Part shown: one piece after another, positions 8,055 to 16,688 of the stretch
Layout: every line of letters begins with the position of its first letter
Position numbering within the stretch: position 1 is the stretch's first letter
Origin: Flagellimonas spongiicola
Lineage (GTDB): Bacteria > Bacteroidota > Bacteroidia > Flavobacteriales > Flavobacteriaceae
DNA: 64,000 nt
Assembly: GCF_023502425.1 (NCBI RefSeq)
Contig: NZ_JAMFMA010000002.1
Location: 558,001 to 622,000 of the forward strand
Direction: 5' to 3'
The notes under the pieces: generated by a model
The model's input: the letters and a program-made list of their open reading frames with translations, nothing else
What the model was told of the DNA's origin: nothing
Database searches by the model: none
Position numbers and translations under genes: made by a program

Positions 8055-8780
8055 TTAGTTTCTACCGCGCTCCCCAGGGTAAAATGTATGCACTGGGTCA
8101 CTTTGCCAAAATGTTTTACTTGCTACATCCATTATTGTCAACGCTCCTTTGAATGCGGCGCCAGTATCTACATTCCAAACGTTAGCTCCATTTTTAGGTA
8201 CGGCCTCATTCACTTTTGAAATTGGTGTATGACCAATAAAAACCTCCTTGTAATGCGTAAGCCGTTTCGGAAATTCAGGATGGTCCTTATTAAATTCAGG
8301 ATTCAAAGCTCTTGCCAATTCCCATAAGGTACGATCCCAATAGAACAGTTGATCAAAATATTCAAATTCAACTCCCTTCAGATTGGTGTATCCAGCATGC
8401 AGATAAAGTCGATTGTCTTGATCAATGTAGTAATTTTTCAATTCAGCATAAAATTCCAAATGCCGATTCCATGTCTGGTCATCAGCCGCTAAATACGAAT
8501 CGCGAGTGGCAGCACCACCATGGGCTAACCATTGTGGATTTTCCTTTTTGGATTGCATCCACTCCCTGCAGAGCTCGTCGTGATTTCCTCGAATAAAGGT
8601 GCATCGATGACGCTCCTTTAAGTGAATTAAAAAATCCACAGTCTCCACTGCAGTACTCCAGCCGTCTACATAATCCCCTAAAAAAATCAGATGGTCATCA
8701 GCCTTTACGCCAACCCTGTCCAATACTTGTTCTAAAGCCCTAACTCCAGAATGTATATCGCCAATTACTAGCGTTCGCAT
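8055..8780 (-). CDS. Metallophosphoesterase (serine/threonine phosphatase / diadenosine tetraphosphatase type)
   Basis: 241 residues from the ATG at 8780 (MRTLVIGDIHSG). An in-frame ATG six codons upstream (8798) exists, but the family starts directly with the first beta strand. The metal-binding motifs of calcineurin-like phosphoesterases are present in order: GDIHSG (about residues 7-12), GDYVDGW (about 37-43), GNHDE (about 68-72), a later HAGYTN and a GHTPIS near the C-terminus. This set matches the PPP-type phosphatases and bis(5'-nucleosyl)-tetraphosphatases; the exact substrate cannot be told from sequence. Cytoplasmic. It stands alone, with a divergent fructokinase gene 150 bases away. 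Confidence 0.88.
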   Translation of the reverse strand: MRTLVIGDIHSGVRALEQVLDRVGVKADDHLIFLGDYVDGWSTAVETVDFLIHLKERHRCTFIRGNHDELCREWMQSKKENPQWLAHGGAATRDSYLAADDQTWNRHLEFYAELKNYYIDQDNRLYLHAGYTNLKGVEFEYFDQLFYWDRTLWELARALNPEFNKDHPEFPKRLTHYKEVFIGHTPISKVNEAVPKNGANVWNVDTGAAFKGALTIMDVASKTFWQSDPVHTFYPGERGRN

Positions 8781-8880
8781 ACATAGAATTTTGAGCAATG
8801 ATACATAGAAAAAGTTCCAAATCTGGAAATTTTATGTAAAGTTTGGACGTAATCCTAGTTTACAAAAGCAATTGTATTTT

Positions 8881-8912
8881 TTGGAAACCCACCCATTTTC
8901 TATGTACTTTAG
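8881..8912 (+). promoter_or_regulatory. Promoter of the fructokinase-amylosucrase operon
   Basis: TTG at 8881-8883 and TACTTTAG at 8905-8912, 21 bases apart, fit the Bacteroidota TTG / TAnnTTTG promoter with one deviation. The same octamer TACTTTAG is used by the first small RNA of the 46-kb array. The ATG follows at 8931. Confidence 0.6.
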
Positions 8913-8930
8913 GATTTTGTATCGCATTCT

Positions 8931-9875
8931 ATGAAAAAAGTCTTCTGTATCGGCGAGCTGCTCATTGATTTTGTTGCAGAAAACCAAGGGAACGATCTTA
9001 CCAAAGCGAATATCTTCACCAAAAAAGCCGGAGGTGCGCCGGCCAATGTTGCTTGTGCAATCTCAAAGCTCGGTGGCAAAAGTGTTTTTATTGGCGCAGT
9101 AGGCCATGATCCATTTGGTAAATTCTTACTGGATACCATCAAAAAAGAGGGTGTTGATATTTCCTTGGCCCAAGAGGTGGATACTTTTACCACATTGGCA
9201 TTTGTGTCCATAGCTGAAGATGGCGAACGTGATTTTGTCTTTAGTCGAGGTGCTGACCGAGAATTGGTGTACGATCCCACACTACGGAAAAATTTTCATG
9301 GGAACTTGCTTCATTTGGGTGCCGCAACGGCATTACTTGGTGGTGCACTGGAACAAGCCTACGGGAAGTATCTTTTTGACGGCTTGACCAAGGATATGTT
9401 TATCTGCTTTGATCCAAATTACCGCAGTGATCTTTGGAAAGACAAACAAGAACAATTCATTAAAAAATGCATGCCGTTTGTTGAAAAGTCACAACTGTGC
9501 AAATTCAGTTTGGAAGAGGCCCAGCTCCTATCAGGAAAGGAAAATATTTATGATGCCTGCGATATACTTCATGAAGTTGGGGCTAATATCATCACTATTA
9601 CCCTAGGTAAGGAAGGTACACTGGTCAGCGTTCGTGAAAACAAAGCGATTGTACCTAGCATAAAAGTGAAACCTGTAGATACCACCGGAGCAGGAGATGC
9701 TTTTATTGGATGCTTACTCAAACAAATTGCCGATTTGGATAATTTCCATGAACTGGAAAATGAATTTGAGAACCTGCTAAAAATGGTGGCAACTGCCAAC
9801 AAAGCTGGTGCGCTAACAACCACAAATTTTGGAGCAATTCCTTCGCTCCCGACCAAAAATGATCTGCTGGCCTAA
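8931..9875 (+). CDS. Fructokinase, PfkB family
   Basis: 314 residues, a full-length ribokinase-fold sugar kinase. The N-terminal signature GELLIDFV is followed by KKAGGAPANVACAISKLGG (PfkB signature 1, with the Gly-Gly substrate loop), and the C-terminal signature VDTTGAGDAFIGCLL carries the catalytic base Asp256. The GGAPANVA variant and the neighbouring amylosucrase point to fructose as the substrate, giving fructose 6-phosphate. The stop codon touches the ATG of the next gene without a gap, so the two are translationally linked: amylosucrase releases fructose and this kinase would trap it. Sugar specificity is inferred from context. Confidence 0.88.
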   Translation: MKKVFCIGELLIDFVAENQGNDLTKANIFTKKAGGAPANVACAISKLGGKSVFIGAVGHDPFGKFLLDTIKKEGVDISLAQEVDTFTTLAFVSIAEDGERDFVFSRGADRELVYDPTLRKNFHGNLLHLGAATALLGGALEQAYGKYLFDGLTKDMFICFDPNYRSDLWKDKQEQFIKKCMPFVEKSQLCKFSLEEAQLLSGKENIYDACDILHEVGANIITITLGKEGTLVSVRENKAIVPSIKVKPVDTTGAGDAFIGCLLKQIADLDNFHELENEFENLLKMVATANKAGALTTTNFGAIPSLPTKNDLLA

Positions 9876-11804
9876 ATGAATCAAGCTGCACTCCATAAAC
9901 TTGTGTCAAAAAGAGCAAAGAATGCTACGCTCAACGAACAATTCAATCTTAGACTAACCACTAACTTAAGTCTTGTCCAACAGCTCTTTTTTTCCTTGTA
10001 CCCTATGGAAAATCACAGCAAGGATTTTGATCGACTACTTAAGTTACTTCCAAAATTATTTGACACAAGACCTGAGGATTTAAGACTTCAGGACGTGGCG
10101 CGATTGGCCTCTGGCACTTGGTATCAAAGTGAGCAAATAGTAGGCATGCAGCTCTATGTTGAGAATTTCAACAAGGATTTAAAAGGTCTCAAGGAAAAAA
10201 TACCGTATCTATTGGACTTAGGCATCAATTTCCTTCATATTATGCCCATAACGGAACGTCCAAAAGGGGAAAGTGATGGTGGTTATGCGGTGAACAGCTA
10301 CCACAAAGTGGACAAAAAATATGGCTCTCAAAAAGATCTACTGGATATAACCAAAACCTTTCGCGACAAGGGCATACTGTTGATGCTGGATTTTGTTGTA
10401 AACCACACTTCAGATGAATATTCTTGGGCAAAGAAAGCAAAGAAAGGGAGTCCAAAATACCAACAGTACTACTATACCTTTAATGACCGGACTATCCCCG
10501 ATGAATTTGAAAAGACCTTGCCTGAGGTATTTCCCGAAACCTCGCCTGGTAATTTTACTTACATCCCTGAAATGGAAAAATGGGTGATGACCGTGTTCAA
10601 TAGTTACCAATGGGATCTTAATTACACCAATCCGGATGTTTTTATGGACATGCTTGCCAATTTGGTGAAAATGGTAAACTTAGGCGTGGATTTGGTGCGG
10701 TTTGACGCTCTGGCATTTTTATGGAAGAAAATTGGTACGATTTCACAAAATCAACCCGAAGCCCACATCTTGGTCTCCTTATTCCGGATGTGCTTGCAAA
10801 TCGTGGCTCCCGGCACCATATTTTTGGCTGAAGCCATTGTTGCTCCTACGGATATAATCAAATATTTTGGTGAAGGCCCCAGAGAAGGGAATGAATGTGA
10901 ATTGGCTTATAATGCATCCCTAATGGCACTGTTATGGAATTCCATTGCCACCAAAAAAACAGGCTTGTTGTATAAAAGCATGTTCAATGTTCCCAAAAAA
11001 CCTGCCTCCTGTACCTGGATAAATTATGTAAGATGCCATGATGATATTGGATTAGGATACGAAAATCGCTTTATACGGGAAATGGGCTGGGACCCCAACC
11101 AACATCGAAAGTTTTTACTGAATTATTACTGTCAAAAATTGGATTGGTCTCCTGCCACAGGTTTACTGTTCATGTATAACCCAAAAACTGGAGATGGCCG
11201 AATAACGGGGAGTGCTGCTTCCTTACTAGGATTAGAAAAGGGAATCGCTACCAAGAATACGAAAATGGTTGATCATGCCCTGGCCAAAATTGTGCTTCTC
11301 CATGCTGTTATCCTATCCTATGGAGGTATCCCTATGATTTATGCTGGCGATGAGATAGCAACGCTAAATGATTATTCGTATTTGGATGACGAAAGCAAAC
11401 AAAATGATAGTAGATGGGTTAACCGTCCTAAACAAGATTGGCAAGCAATTGAAAAACTAAAAAACAAAGATCTTGCATCATCCAAGATTTATCATAAACT
11501 AAAACAATTGGTGGCGATAAGGAAGTCCAACCCCACTTTGGCTGATAATGACAACCTCAATCTAATTGAAAGTGGGAACGATCATATCTTGGTATATGAG
11601 CGTACTGGCAAGAACGATGCAAACATATTGGTTATCTGCAATTTTGATGAAATTCCCCAGATCATTGACTCGAACTTGGTTTTGAAGTTAGGATATTTCA
11701 CGCAAGGAGACCCAAAAAATTTGGTGTCTGGAAAAACCGTAAGCGTCAACAGTGCTTTATTTGAATTGCAACCCTATGAAATTATGTGGCTTAAAAAGAA
11801 TTAA
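9876..11804 (+). CDS. Amylosucrase (GH13 sucrose glucosyltransferase)
   Basis: 642 residues, the usual amylosucrase length. The enzyme polymerises the glucosyl unit of sucrose into an alpha-1,4-glucan and frees fructose, without nucleotide sugars. The (beta/alpha)8 catalytic domain starts near residue 95; the nucleophile Asp277 is in GVDLVRFDALAF, the acid/base Glu319 in IFLAEAIV, and the transition-state pair His388-Asp389 in YVRCHDDIG. Two amylosucrase-specific motifs that build the salt bridge at the bottom of the sucrose pocket are present, SDGGYAV (about residue 131) and DSRWVNRP. The helical N-terminal domain (about 1-90) and a beta-sandwich C-terminus ending LQPYEIMWL also fit the Neisseria enzyme. 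No signal peptide is visible, so it acts in the cytoplasm and would need imported sucrose. Its end overlaps the convergent gene by 4 bases. Confidence 0.93.
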   Translation: MNQAALHKLVSKRAKNATLNEQFNLRLTTNLSLVQQLFFSLYPMENHSKDFDRLLKLLPKLFDTRPEDLRLQDVARLASGTWYQSEQIVGMQLYVENFNKDLKGLKEKIPYLLDLGINFLHIMPITERPKGESDGGYAVNSYHKVDKKYGSQKDLLDITKTFRDKGILLMLDFVVNHTSDEYSWAKKAKKGSPKYQQYYYTFNDRTIPDEFEKTLPEVFPETSPGNFTYIPEMEKWVMTVFNSYQWDLNYTNPDVFMDMLANLVKMVNLGVDLVRFDALAFLWKKIGTISQNQPEAHILVSLFRMCLQIVAPGTIFLAEAIVAPTDIIKYFGEGPREGNECELAYNASLMALLWNSIATKKTGLLYKSMFNVPKKPASCTWINYVRCHDDIGLGYENRFIREMGWDPNQHRKFLLNYYCQKLDWSPATGLLFMYNPKTGDGRITGSAASLLGLEKGIATKNTKMVDHALAKIVLLHAVILSYGGIPMIYAGDEIATLNDYSYLDDESKQNDSRWVNRPKQDWQAIEKLKNKDLASSKIYHKLKQLVAIRKSNPTLADNDNLNLIESGNDHILVYERTGKNDANILVICNFDEIPQIIDSNLVLKLGYFTQGDPKNLVSGKTVSVNSALFELQPYEIMWLKKN

Positions 11805-12937
11805 TTGTAACGGACTTTCCTTAGTACACGCAAGGATTCCTTTAAAGAGCTGTAGATTTTCGTGTCATAGGTTTTAAGCAATGGTCTGGCACGCTCCAAA
11901 CGTTCTTTTGCTTCTTCAAAACCGTTCAAATAACAAATCAAGTACGTAGCAGGCAAATACGTTAAATCCAACTTTTCAGCAGTATTCAATTTGATTTTTT
12001 GTTCCAGTTTTTGGAGTAACGTATTGTTTGAGTTTAAAACGTGGTAAAGTGTTTTTTTATCATATTGAGGCGGCTCAAATACCAATTCGCTATTTATGGT
12101 GTATTTCCCATTCTCGGAAAATGTAATTACCACTTCTTCCAAAGGGTAATATTTTTGTTGGGAGGCCAAGCCCAGTTGCACAAACTCCATCATTGTAAAG
12201 GAGTCTTCGTTATAATCAATAGTTATTTCATCCAAAGCCGAGTAAAATAGTTTTACTTGTTCGTTGATCAACTCAATATCTACCCTGGAATAGTAGGTCT
12301 TGTTCTTTACTTTATTCTTGTTCCCTGCCCAGCAAACAACAAATTGTTCTTTAAAAACGCGATAATCACTTGTTAAATCGGCATGCCTATGATTGATGAA
12401 ATTGATTACGGCATCCAAAGTCAACTCAATGTTATTTCTTGCATGTTGCTCTATAGTGGCCACCGCTTCTGAATTGATATCCTTAAGTTCTATATCAAAG
12501 GCCTTGGGCAAGCTAATGCTCCCTTCCCTAAAAAAAACTGCTCCGCCGTAGTATTTCCAAATATTTTTTCTGAGGGCACATACCTTACCATTGGATCGTA
12601 TGGTTACCAATCCTACCACTTTTCCTTCTGGTAAGTGAGGAAAGGGAATGTTTTCGTACGAAATTATGGGGGGATTGTCTAAATAAGCATTAACAAGGTT
12701 TTGGATCTTGCTATCATCAAAAAAATCAACCCCAACAATTTTGTTGTCCTCGTCTTCAACGCCAACAACGATAAATGAGTTGTTCATGGGATTACTATTG
12801 GCCAATGCACAAACATGCTTCAAGAATTTTGCCTTCCCCTCCTTTTCTCCAATGGCGATGAATCGTTTTTTATCGTAAAAACTGTTCTCGTCGTTATGGG
12901 CAAGTAGGTTCTTTACCAGAAGGCGTTTATTGATCAT
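11801..12937 (-). CDS. AlbA_2 (Schlafen-type) domain protein
   Basis: 378 residues. The first about 130 residues look like an AlbA_2 / Schlafen core: EGKAKFLKHVCALANSNPM, then FIVVGVEDEDNKIVGVD, and IPFPHLPEGKVVGLVTIR. In classical members the motif after the first helix is the divergent P-loop-like or nucleic-acid-binding segment. The remaining two thirds are of mixed helix and strand and not assigned to a family. Proteins with AlbA_2 domains are often annotated as ATP-binding or transcriptional regulators, but the biochemical role here is unknown. Its ATG overlaps the stop of the upstream SDR gene by 4 bases (ATGA arrangement), so it is expressed with the two oxidoreductase genes. Confidence 0.75.
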   Translation of the reverse strand: MINKRLLVKNLLAHNDENSFYDKKRFIAIGEKEGKAKFLKHVCALANSNPMNNSFIVVGVEDEDNKIVGVDFFDDSKIQNLVNAYLDNPPIISYENIPFPHLPEGKVVGLVTIRSNGKVCALRKNIWKYYGGAVFFREGSISLPKAFDIELKDINSEAVATIEQHARNNIELTLDAVINFINHRHADLTSDYRVFKEQFVVCWAGNKNKVKNKTYYSRVDIELINEQVKLFYSALDEITIDYNEDSFTMMEFVQLGLASQQKYYPLEEVVITFSENGKYTINSELVFEPPQYDKKTLYHVLNSNNTLLQKLEQKIKLNTAEKLDLTYLPATYLICYLNGFEEAKERLERARPLLKTYDTKIYSSLKESLRVLRKVRYN

Positions 12938-13692
12938 AACACTTTCCTAACTATAGTGCTGCTGGCTTGGTCTGTGGGCATTACCACTAAATCTGCAATG
13001 TTCACGTGATACGGTCTTGTAATTACAAAATGGATGATGTCCGCAATATCAGGGGCCGTCAAGGGTTGGAATCCCTTATAAACAGATTTGGCCCTTTCTG
13101 AATCTCCTTTAAATCGCACATCGCTGAACTCGGTTTCCACAAGACCTGGATTAACAGCCCCAACTCTAATCCCATGCGCATTTAAGTCCAATCGCATACC
13201 TTGGTTTATAGCATCTACTGCATGCTTACTCGCGCAATATACATTGCCTTTGGGGTATACTTCCTTGCCAGCAGTGGAACCAATATTGATGATATGACCG
13301 GATTTTCTGTCCACCATTTGAGGCAAAATTGCTTTGGACATGTATAATAATCCTTTCACATTGATATCCAACATGGCGTCCCAATCATCCAAACTCCCTT
13401 GGTCAATAGTATCCAATCCATGCGCATTGCCCGCATTGTTTATCAATACATCTATTCTGGAAAATGCTTCTGGTAATTCGGTGATAGCATTCAAAACAGC
13501 ATCTCGATTACGGACGTCAAATTTCAAGGTATGGATTTTGGCTTCTTTTCCTAAATCTGTTTTAAGTTGGTCCAATCGTTCGCTGCGACGACCGCAGAGC
13601 ACCAAGTTAAATCCGTTTTTAGCCAATAATTCTGCTGTGGCCCGTCCTATTCCACTAGTGGCTCCAGTAATCAAAACAGTCTTTGTGTCCAT
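12934..13692 (-). CDS. Short-chain dehydrogenase/reductase, YdfG-like
   Basis: 252 residues, classical SDR. TGATSGIG (residues 10-17) binds the dinucleotide, LINNAG follows at about 83-88, and the catalytic Ser139, Tyr152 and Lys156 are in place (INIGSTAGK and YCASK). The Arg pair in CGRRSERL after the second strand favours NADP(H). The sequence is nearest in pattern to YdfG, the 3-hydroxy acid / malonic semialdehyde / L-allo-threonine dehydrogenase group, with the conserved tail PYHVNIADLVVMPTDQ. Substrate is inferred from similarity only. It lies between an aldo/keto reductase gene 8 bases upstream and the AlbA_2 gene, which it overlaps by 4 bases. Confidence 0.88.
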   Translation of the reverse strand: MDTKTVLITGATSGIGRATAELLAKNGFNLVLCGRRSERLDQLKTDLGKEAKIHTLKFDVRNRDAVLNAITELPEAFSRIDVLINNAGNAHGLDTIDQGSLDDWDAMLDINVKGLLYMSKAILPQMVDRKSGHIINIGSTAGKEVYPKGNVYCASKHAVDAINQGMRLDLNAHGIRVGAVNPGLVETEFSDVRFKGDSERAKSVYKGFQPLTAPDIADIIHFVITRPYHVNIADLVVMPTDQASSTIVRKVL

Positions 13693-13700
13693 ATCTTAAT

Positions 13701-14573
13701 TTAAGGTACTTCTTGTCCATGACTTGATTCTAACAACTTGAACCAGTCTTGTAATTCAATATCTATGTGTTGGGCTTTGGCGGACCCGGTCAAACGTTCT
13801 TTGGTTGTTGTTCCTATAACCGGTCTAGGTGTTGCAGGATGATGCAGCATCCAGGCTAAAAGAAACTGGCTTGCTTCAACATTGTATTTATCGGCCAGCT
13901 CTCGTAAGGTATTGTTCACGCGTTCGGTACGGTCGCTTTTCTCGCGGAAAACCTGACCCAAAGGACTCCAGGACATCGCCATACGTCCATTCGATAAACA
14001 ATCATCAAAAGTACCATCGTACAATGGATCTAAATGGGTAATGGAAAACTCCACTTGATTGGCCCTTATTGGAATGAACTTATCCAACATAGCGACCTGA
14101 CTAGGACTAAAATTTGAAACCCCAAACTGTTTGATTTTACCTGTTACAAGCAGTTTATCAATCGCTTCTGCAACTACTGAAGGATTCAGTAACGGGCTTG
14201 GTCGATGTAAAAGAAATAGATCTATATAATCTGTCTTCAAGTTTTTCAAGGACTGTTCCGCTGACCAGATAATATGATCTTTGCTGTAATCGTAATGTTT
14301 CAATTGGATGCCCTTGCGTGAAGTCATTTGGATTCCACACTTAGTTATCAACTGGATTTGACTGCGATCTATAGTACTTTCTGCCAAGGCCTTGCCAAAA
14401 TCCGCTTCTGTTGTATAATCCCCATAAATATCTGCATGATCGAAGGTATGAAGGCCTACTTCAAGACAATGCTCCATCAAGTCGATCATTCCTTTCGTGC
14501 CAAGTTGCTTTCCCCAAGAGCCCCAAGTCATCGTCCCAACAATGACTTTGGAATAATTATCCGTATTCTGCAT
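13701..14573 (-). CDS. Aldo/keto reductase, YdhF-like
   Basis: 290 residues, complete AKR barrel. The catalytic tetrad is visible: Asp45 and Tyr50 in FDHADIYGDY, Lys78 in LITKCGI, and the His in LFLLHRPSP. The VIGTTTKERL motif near residue 262 binds NADP(H). The starting sequence IVGTMTWGSWGK is typical of the YdhF subgroup of oxidoreductases whose physiological substrate is unknown. First gene of a three-gene minus-strand unit (AKR, SDR, AlbA_2) with gaps of 8 and -4 bases. Cytoplasmic. Confidence 0.9.
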   Translation of the reverse strand: MQNTDNYSKVIVGTMTWGSWGKQLGTKGMIDLMEHCLEVGLHTFDHADIYGDYTTEADFGKALAESTIDRSQIQLITKCGIQMTSRKGIQLKHYDYSKDHIIWSAEQSLKNLKTDYIDLFLLHRPSPLLNPSVVAEAIDKLLVTGKIKQFGVSNFSPSQVAMLDKFIPIRANQVEFSITHLDPLYDGTFDDCLSNGRMAMSWSPLGQVFREKSDRTERVNNTLRELADKYNVEASQFLLAWMLHHPATPRPVIGTTTKERLTGSAKAQHIDIELQDWFKLLESSHGQEVP

Positions 14574-14730
14574 ATCAAGTGAAAGTATAAAATTAAACCC
14601 TTAAAACCTTCATAAAACTAGGGCTTCGCGGATTTTTTTAACCATTAATTAACAGATGGATTTTAAATAAATTTTCATTTTGCACATCTAGAAAAAAATC
14701 AACAGAAATATCTAAACGATAAAGGTTTAT

Positions 14731-15732
14731 ATGGAAGAAAACACTACTATAGATATTAGTGCTGTGAATGAGAAAATTGCCCAGGAAAGTGCTTTTATTG
14801 ACTTGCTTACCACAGAGATGAACAAGGCCATAGTTGGCCAAAAACATATGGTTGAGCGGCTATTGATCGGACTACTTGGTCAAGGACATATATTATTGGA
14901 AGGTGTTCCCGGATTAGCGAAAACACTGGCAATCAACACACTTTCTAAAGCTGTGAAAGGCGATTTCAGTCGTATTCAATTTACCCCGGATTTGTTGCCT
15001 GCAGATGTTGTGGGTACCTTAATATATAATATCAAGGAAAATGATTTTTCCATCAAGAAAGGGCCAATTTTTGCAAATTTCGTCCTAGCGGATGAGATCA
15101 ACAGGGCTCCAGCTAAAGTGCAATCTGCTCTTTTGGAGGCCATGCAGGAAAAGCAGGTGACCATTGGGGATGAAACTTTTAAGTTGGATGCACCTTTCTT
15201 GGTAATGGCAACGCAAAACCCAGTTGAGCAGGAAGGTACTTATCCACTTCCAGAAGCTCAGGTGGACCGATTTATGCTTAAAACTGTTATCGATTATCCC
15301 AAATTAAACGAGGAACAGTTGATCATTCGACAAAATCTTAAAGGGTCACACGAACCGGTTAAACCTGTAGTGACCTTAAAACAGATTCTTAGTGCACAAA
15401 AAGCCGTAAGGGAAGTGTATATGGATGAAAAAATAGAAAAATACATTCTGGATTTGGTGTTTGCTACACGTTATCCTGAAAAATACAATCTTGAAAATCT
15501 TAAACCCCTGATCAGTTTTGGTGCTTCTCCAAGGGGAAGTATCAATTTGGCGAATGCCTCCAAATGCTATGCATTCATAAAACGAAGAGGATATGTGATT
15601 CCTGAGGATGTAAGAGCCGTTGTACATGACGTGCTTAGACATCGTATTGGTATTACCTATGAGGCCGAAGCTGAGAATATCACTTCAGAAGAGATTATCA
15701 ATAAAATCGTGAACGAGGTAGAAGTGCCATAG
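14731..15732 (+). CDS. MoxR family AAA+ ATPase (first gene of the Bat operon)
   Basis: 333 residues. Walker A EGVPGLAKT (about residues 54-62), Walker B VLADEINRAP (about 120-129), sensor 1 in VMATQNPVEQEGTYPLPEAQVDRF with the arginine finger, and a C-terminal helical lid with FGASPRGSINLANASK. MoxR ATPases act as chaperones that mature or insert metal into partner proteins, working with VWA-domain proteins. Here the DUF58 gene and two VWA genes follow directly, which is the standard Bat (Bacteroides aerotolerance) arrangement. The 157-base upstream gap shared with the divergent aldo/keto reductase gene should contain the operon promoter; I could not fix it. Confidence 0.93.
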   Translation: MEENTTIDISAVNEKIAQESAFIDLLTTEMNKAIVGQKHMVERLLIGLLGQGHILLEGVPGLAKTLAINTLSKAVKGDFSRIQFTPDLLPADVVGTLIYNIKENDFSIKKGPIFANFVLADEINRAPAKVQSALLEAMQEKQVTIGDETFKLDAPFLVMATQNPVEQEGTYPLPEAQVDRFMLKTVIDYPKLNEEQLIIRQNLKGSHEPVKPVVTLKQILSAQKAVREVYMDEKIEKYILDLVFATRYPEKYNLENLKPLISFGASPRGSINLANASKCYAFIKRRGYVIPEDVRAVVHDVLRHRIGITYEAEAENITSEEIINKIVNEVEVP

Positions 15733-15821
15733 CATTGCAAAATTGCTTTGGTTATTTGATGACCACGTTTTACCAACTTACCATCACCAAAAACTGAAAA
15801 CAAAATACGGTTTGCTCACCG

Positions 15822-16688
15822 ATGGATACGAAAGAATTACTTAAAAAAGTACGCAAAATTGAAATAAAGACCCGGCGTCTCTCCGATCATATTTTTGGTG
15901 GGGAGTACCATTCTACCTTTAAGGGTAGGGGTATGACTTTCAGTGAAGTTCGTCAGTATCAGTTTGGTGATGATGTGAGAAACATTGATTGGAACGTTAC
16001 TGCCAGGTACAATGAGCCTTTTGTAAAGGTTTTTGAGGAAGAACGCGAACTTACCATGATGCTGATGGTAGATGTGAGTGGCTCTGAATTGTTCGGCACC
16101 ACCAATCAGTTTAAAAAAGAAGTGGTAACAGAAATCAGTGCAACACTGGCATTTTCTGCATTGCAAAACAATGATAAAGTTGGTTTGATTCTGTTCTCGG
16201 ATGAAGTAGAGCTGTTTATTCCTCCAAAAAAAGGAAAAAGCCACGTACTTCGAATTATCCGTGAATTATTGGAGTTCACCCCCAAGAGTAGCGAAACAAA
16301 TATTGCTGAAGCACTTAAGTTCCTCACCAATGTGATGAAAAAGAAAGCCATTGTTTTTGTCCTTTCAGATTTTATTGCTGATACATACGATAACACACTT
16401 CGCATTGTTGGGAACAAACATGATGTAACTGGAATCCGAGTCTATGATGCAAAAGAAGAGTCCATTCCAAATTTGGGAATGGTACAAATGCAAGATGCAG
16501 AAACTGGACGATTGCAACTAGTGAATACGAAATCCAAACGTGTGCGAAATGCCTATGGAATGTTCCATAAAGAAAAAGTAGAATATTTCCAGGACACGTT
16601 CACAAAATCGGGATGCGGGGTTATCCATTGTCGGGTAGATGAGAGTTATGTGAAAAAATTGTTGGGCTATTTTAAAAGAAGAGGATAA
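15822..16688 (+). CDS. DUF58 domain protein (VWA-like) of the Bat operon
   Basis: 288 residues. The motif FKGRGMTFSEVRQYQFGDDVRNIDWNV, split here as GRGMTFSEVRQYQFGDD and RNIDWNVTAR, is the diagnostic core of DUF58; it is followed by a VWA-like fold with MLMVDVSGSELFG in place of the MIDAS loop and VFVLSDFIADTYD as the second metal-site segment. Soluble, no signal peptide. Known as a constant partner of MoxR ATPases. The next gene's ATG overlaps its TAA by one base, indicating translational coupling. Confidence 0.92.
   Translation: MDTKELLKKVRKIEIKTRRLSDHIFGGEYHSTFKGRGMTFSEVRQYQFGDDVRNIDWNVTARYNEPFVKVFEEERELTMMLMVDVSGSELFGTTNQFKKEVVTEISATLAFSALQNNDKVGLILFSDEVELFIPPKKGKSHVLRIIRELLEFTPKSSETNIAEALKFLTNVMKKKAIVFVLSDFIADTYDNTLRIVGNKHDVTGIRVYDAKEESIPNLGMVQMQDAETGRLQLVNTKSKRVRNAYGMFHKEKVEYFQDTFTKSGCGVIHCRVDESYVKKLLGYFKRRG

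Noticed and set aside
11801-12937. AlbA_2/Schlafen-like gene as part of a defence island
   Set aside because: It is translationally coupled to two oxidoreductase genes and no other defence-type gene is near.
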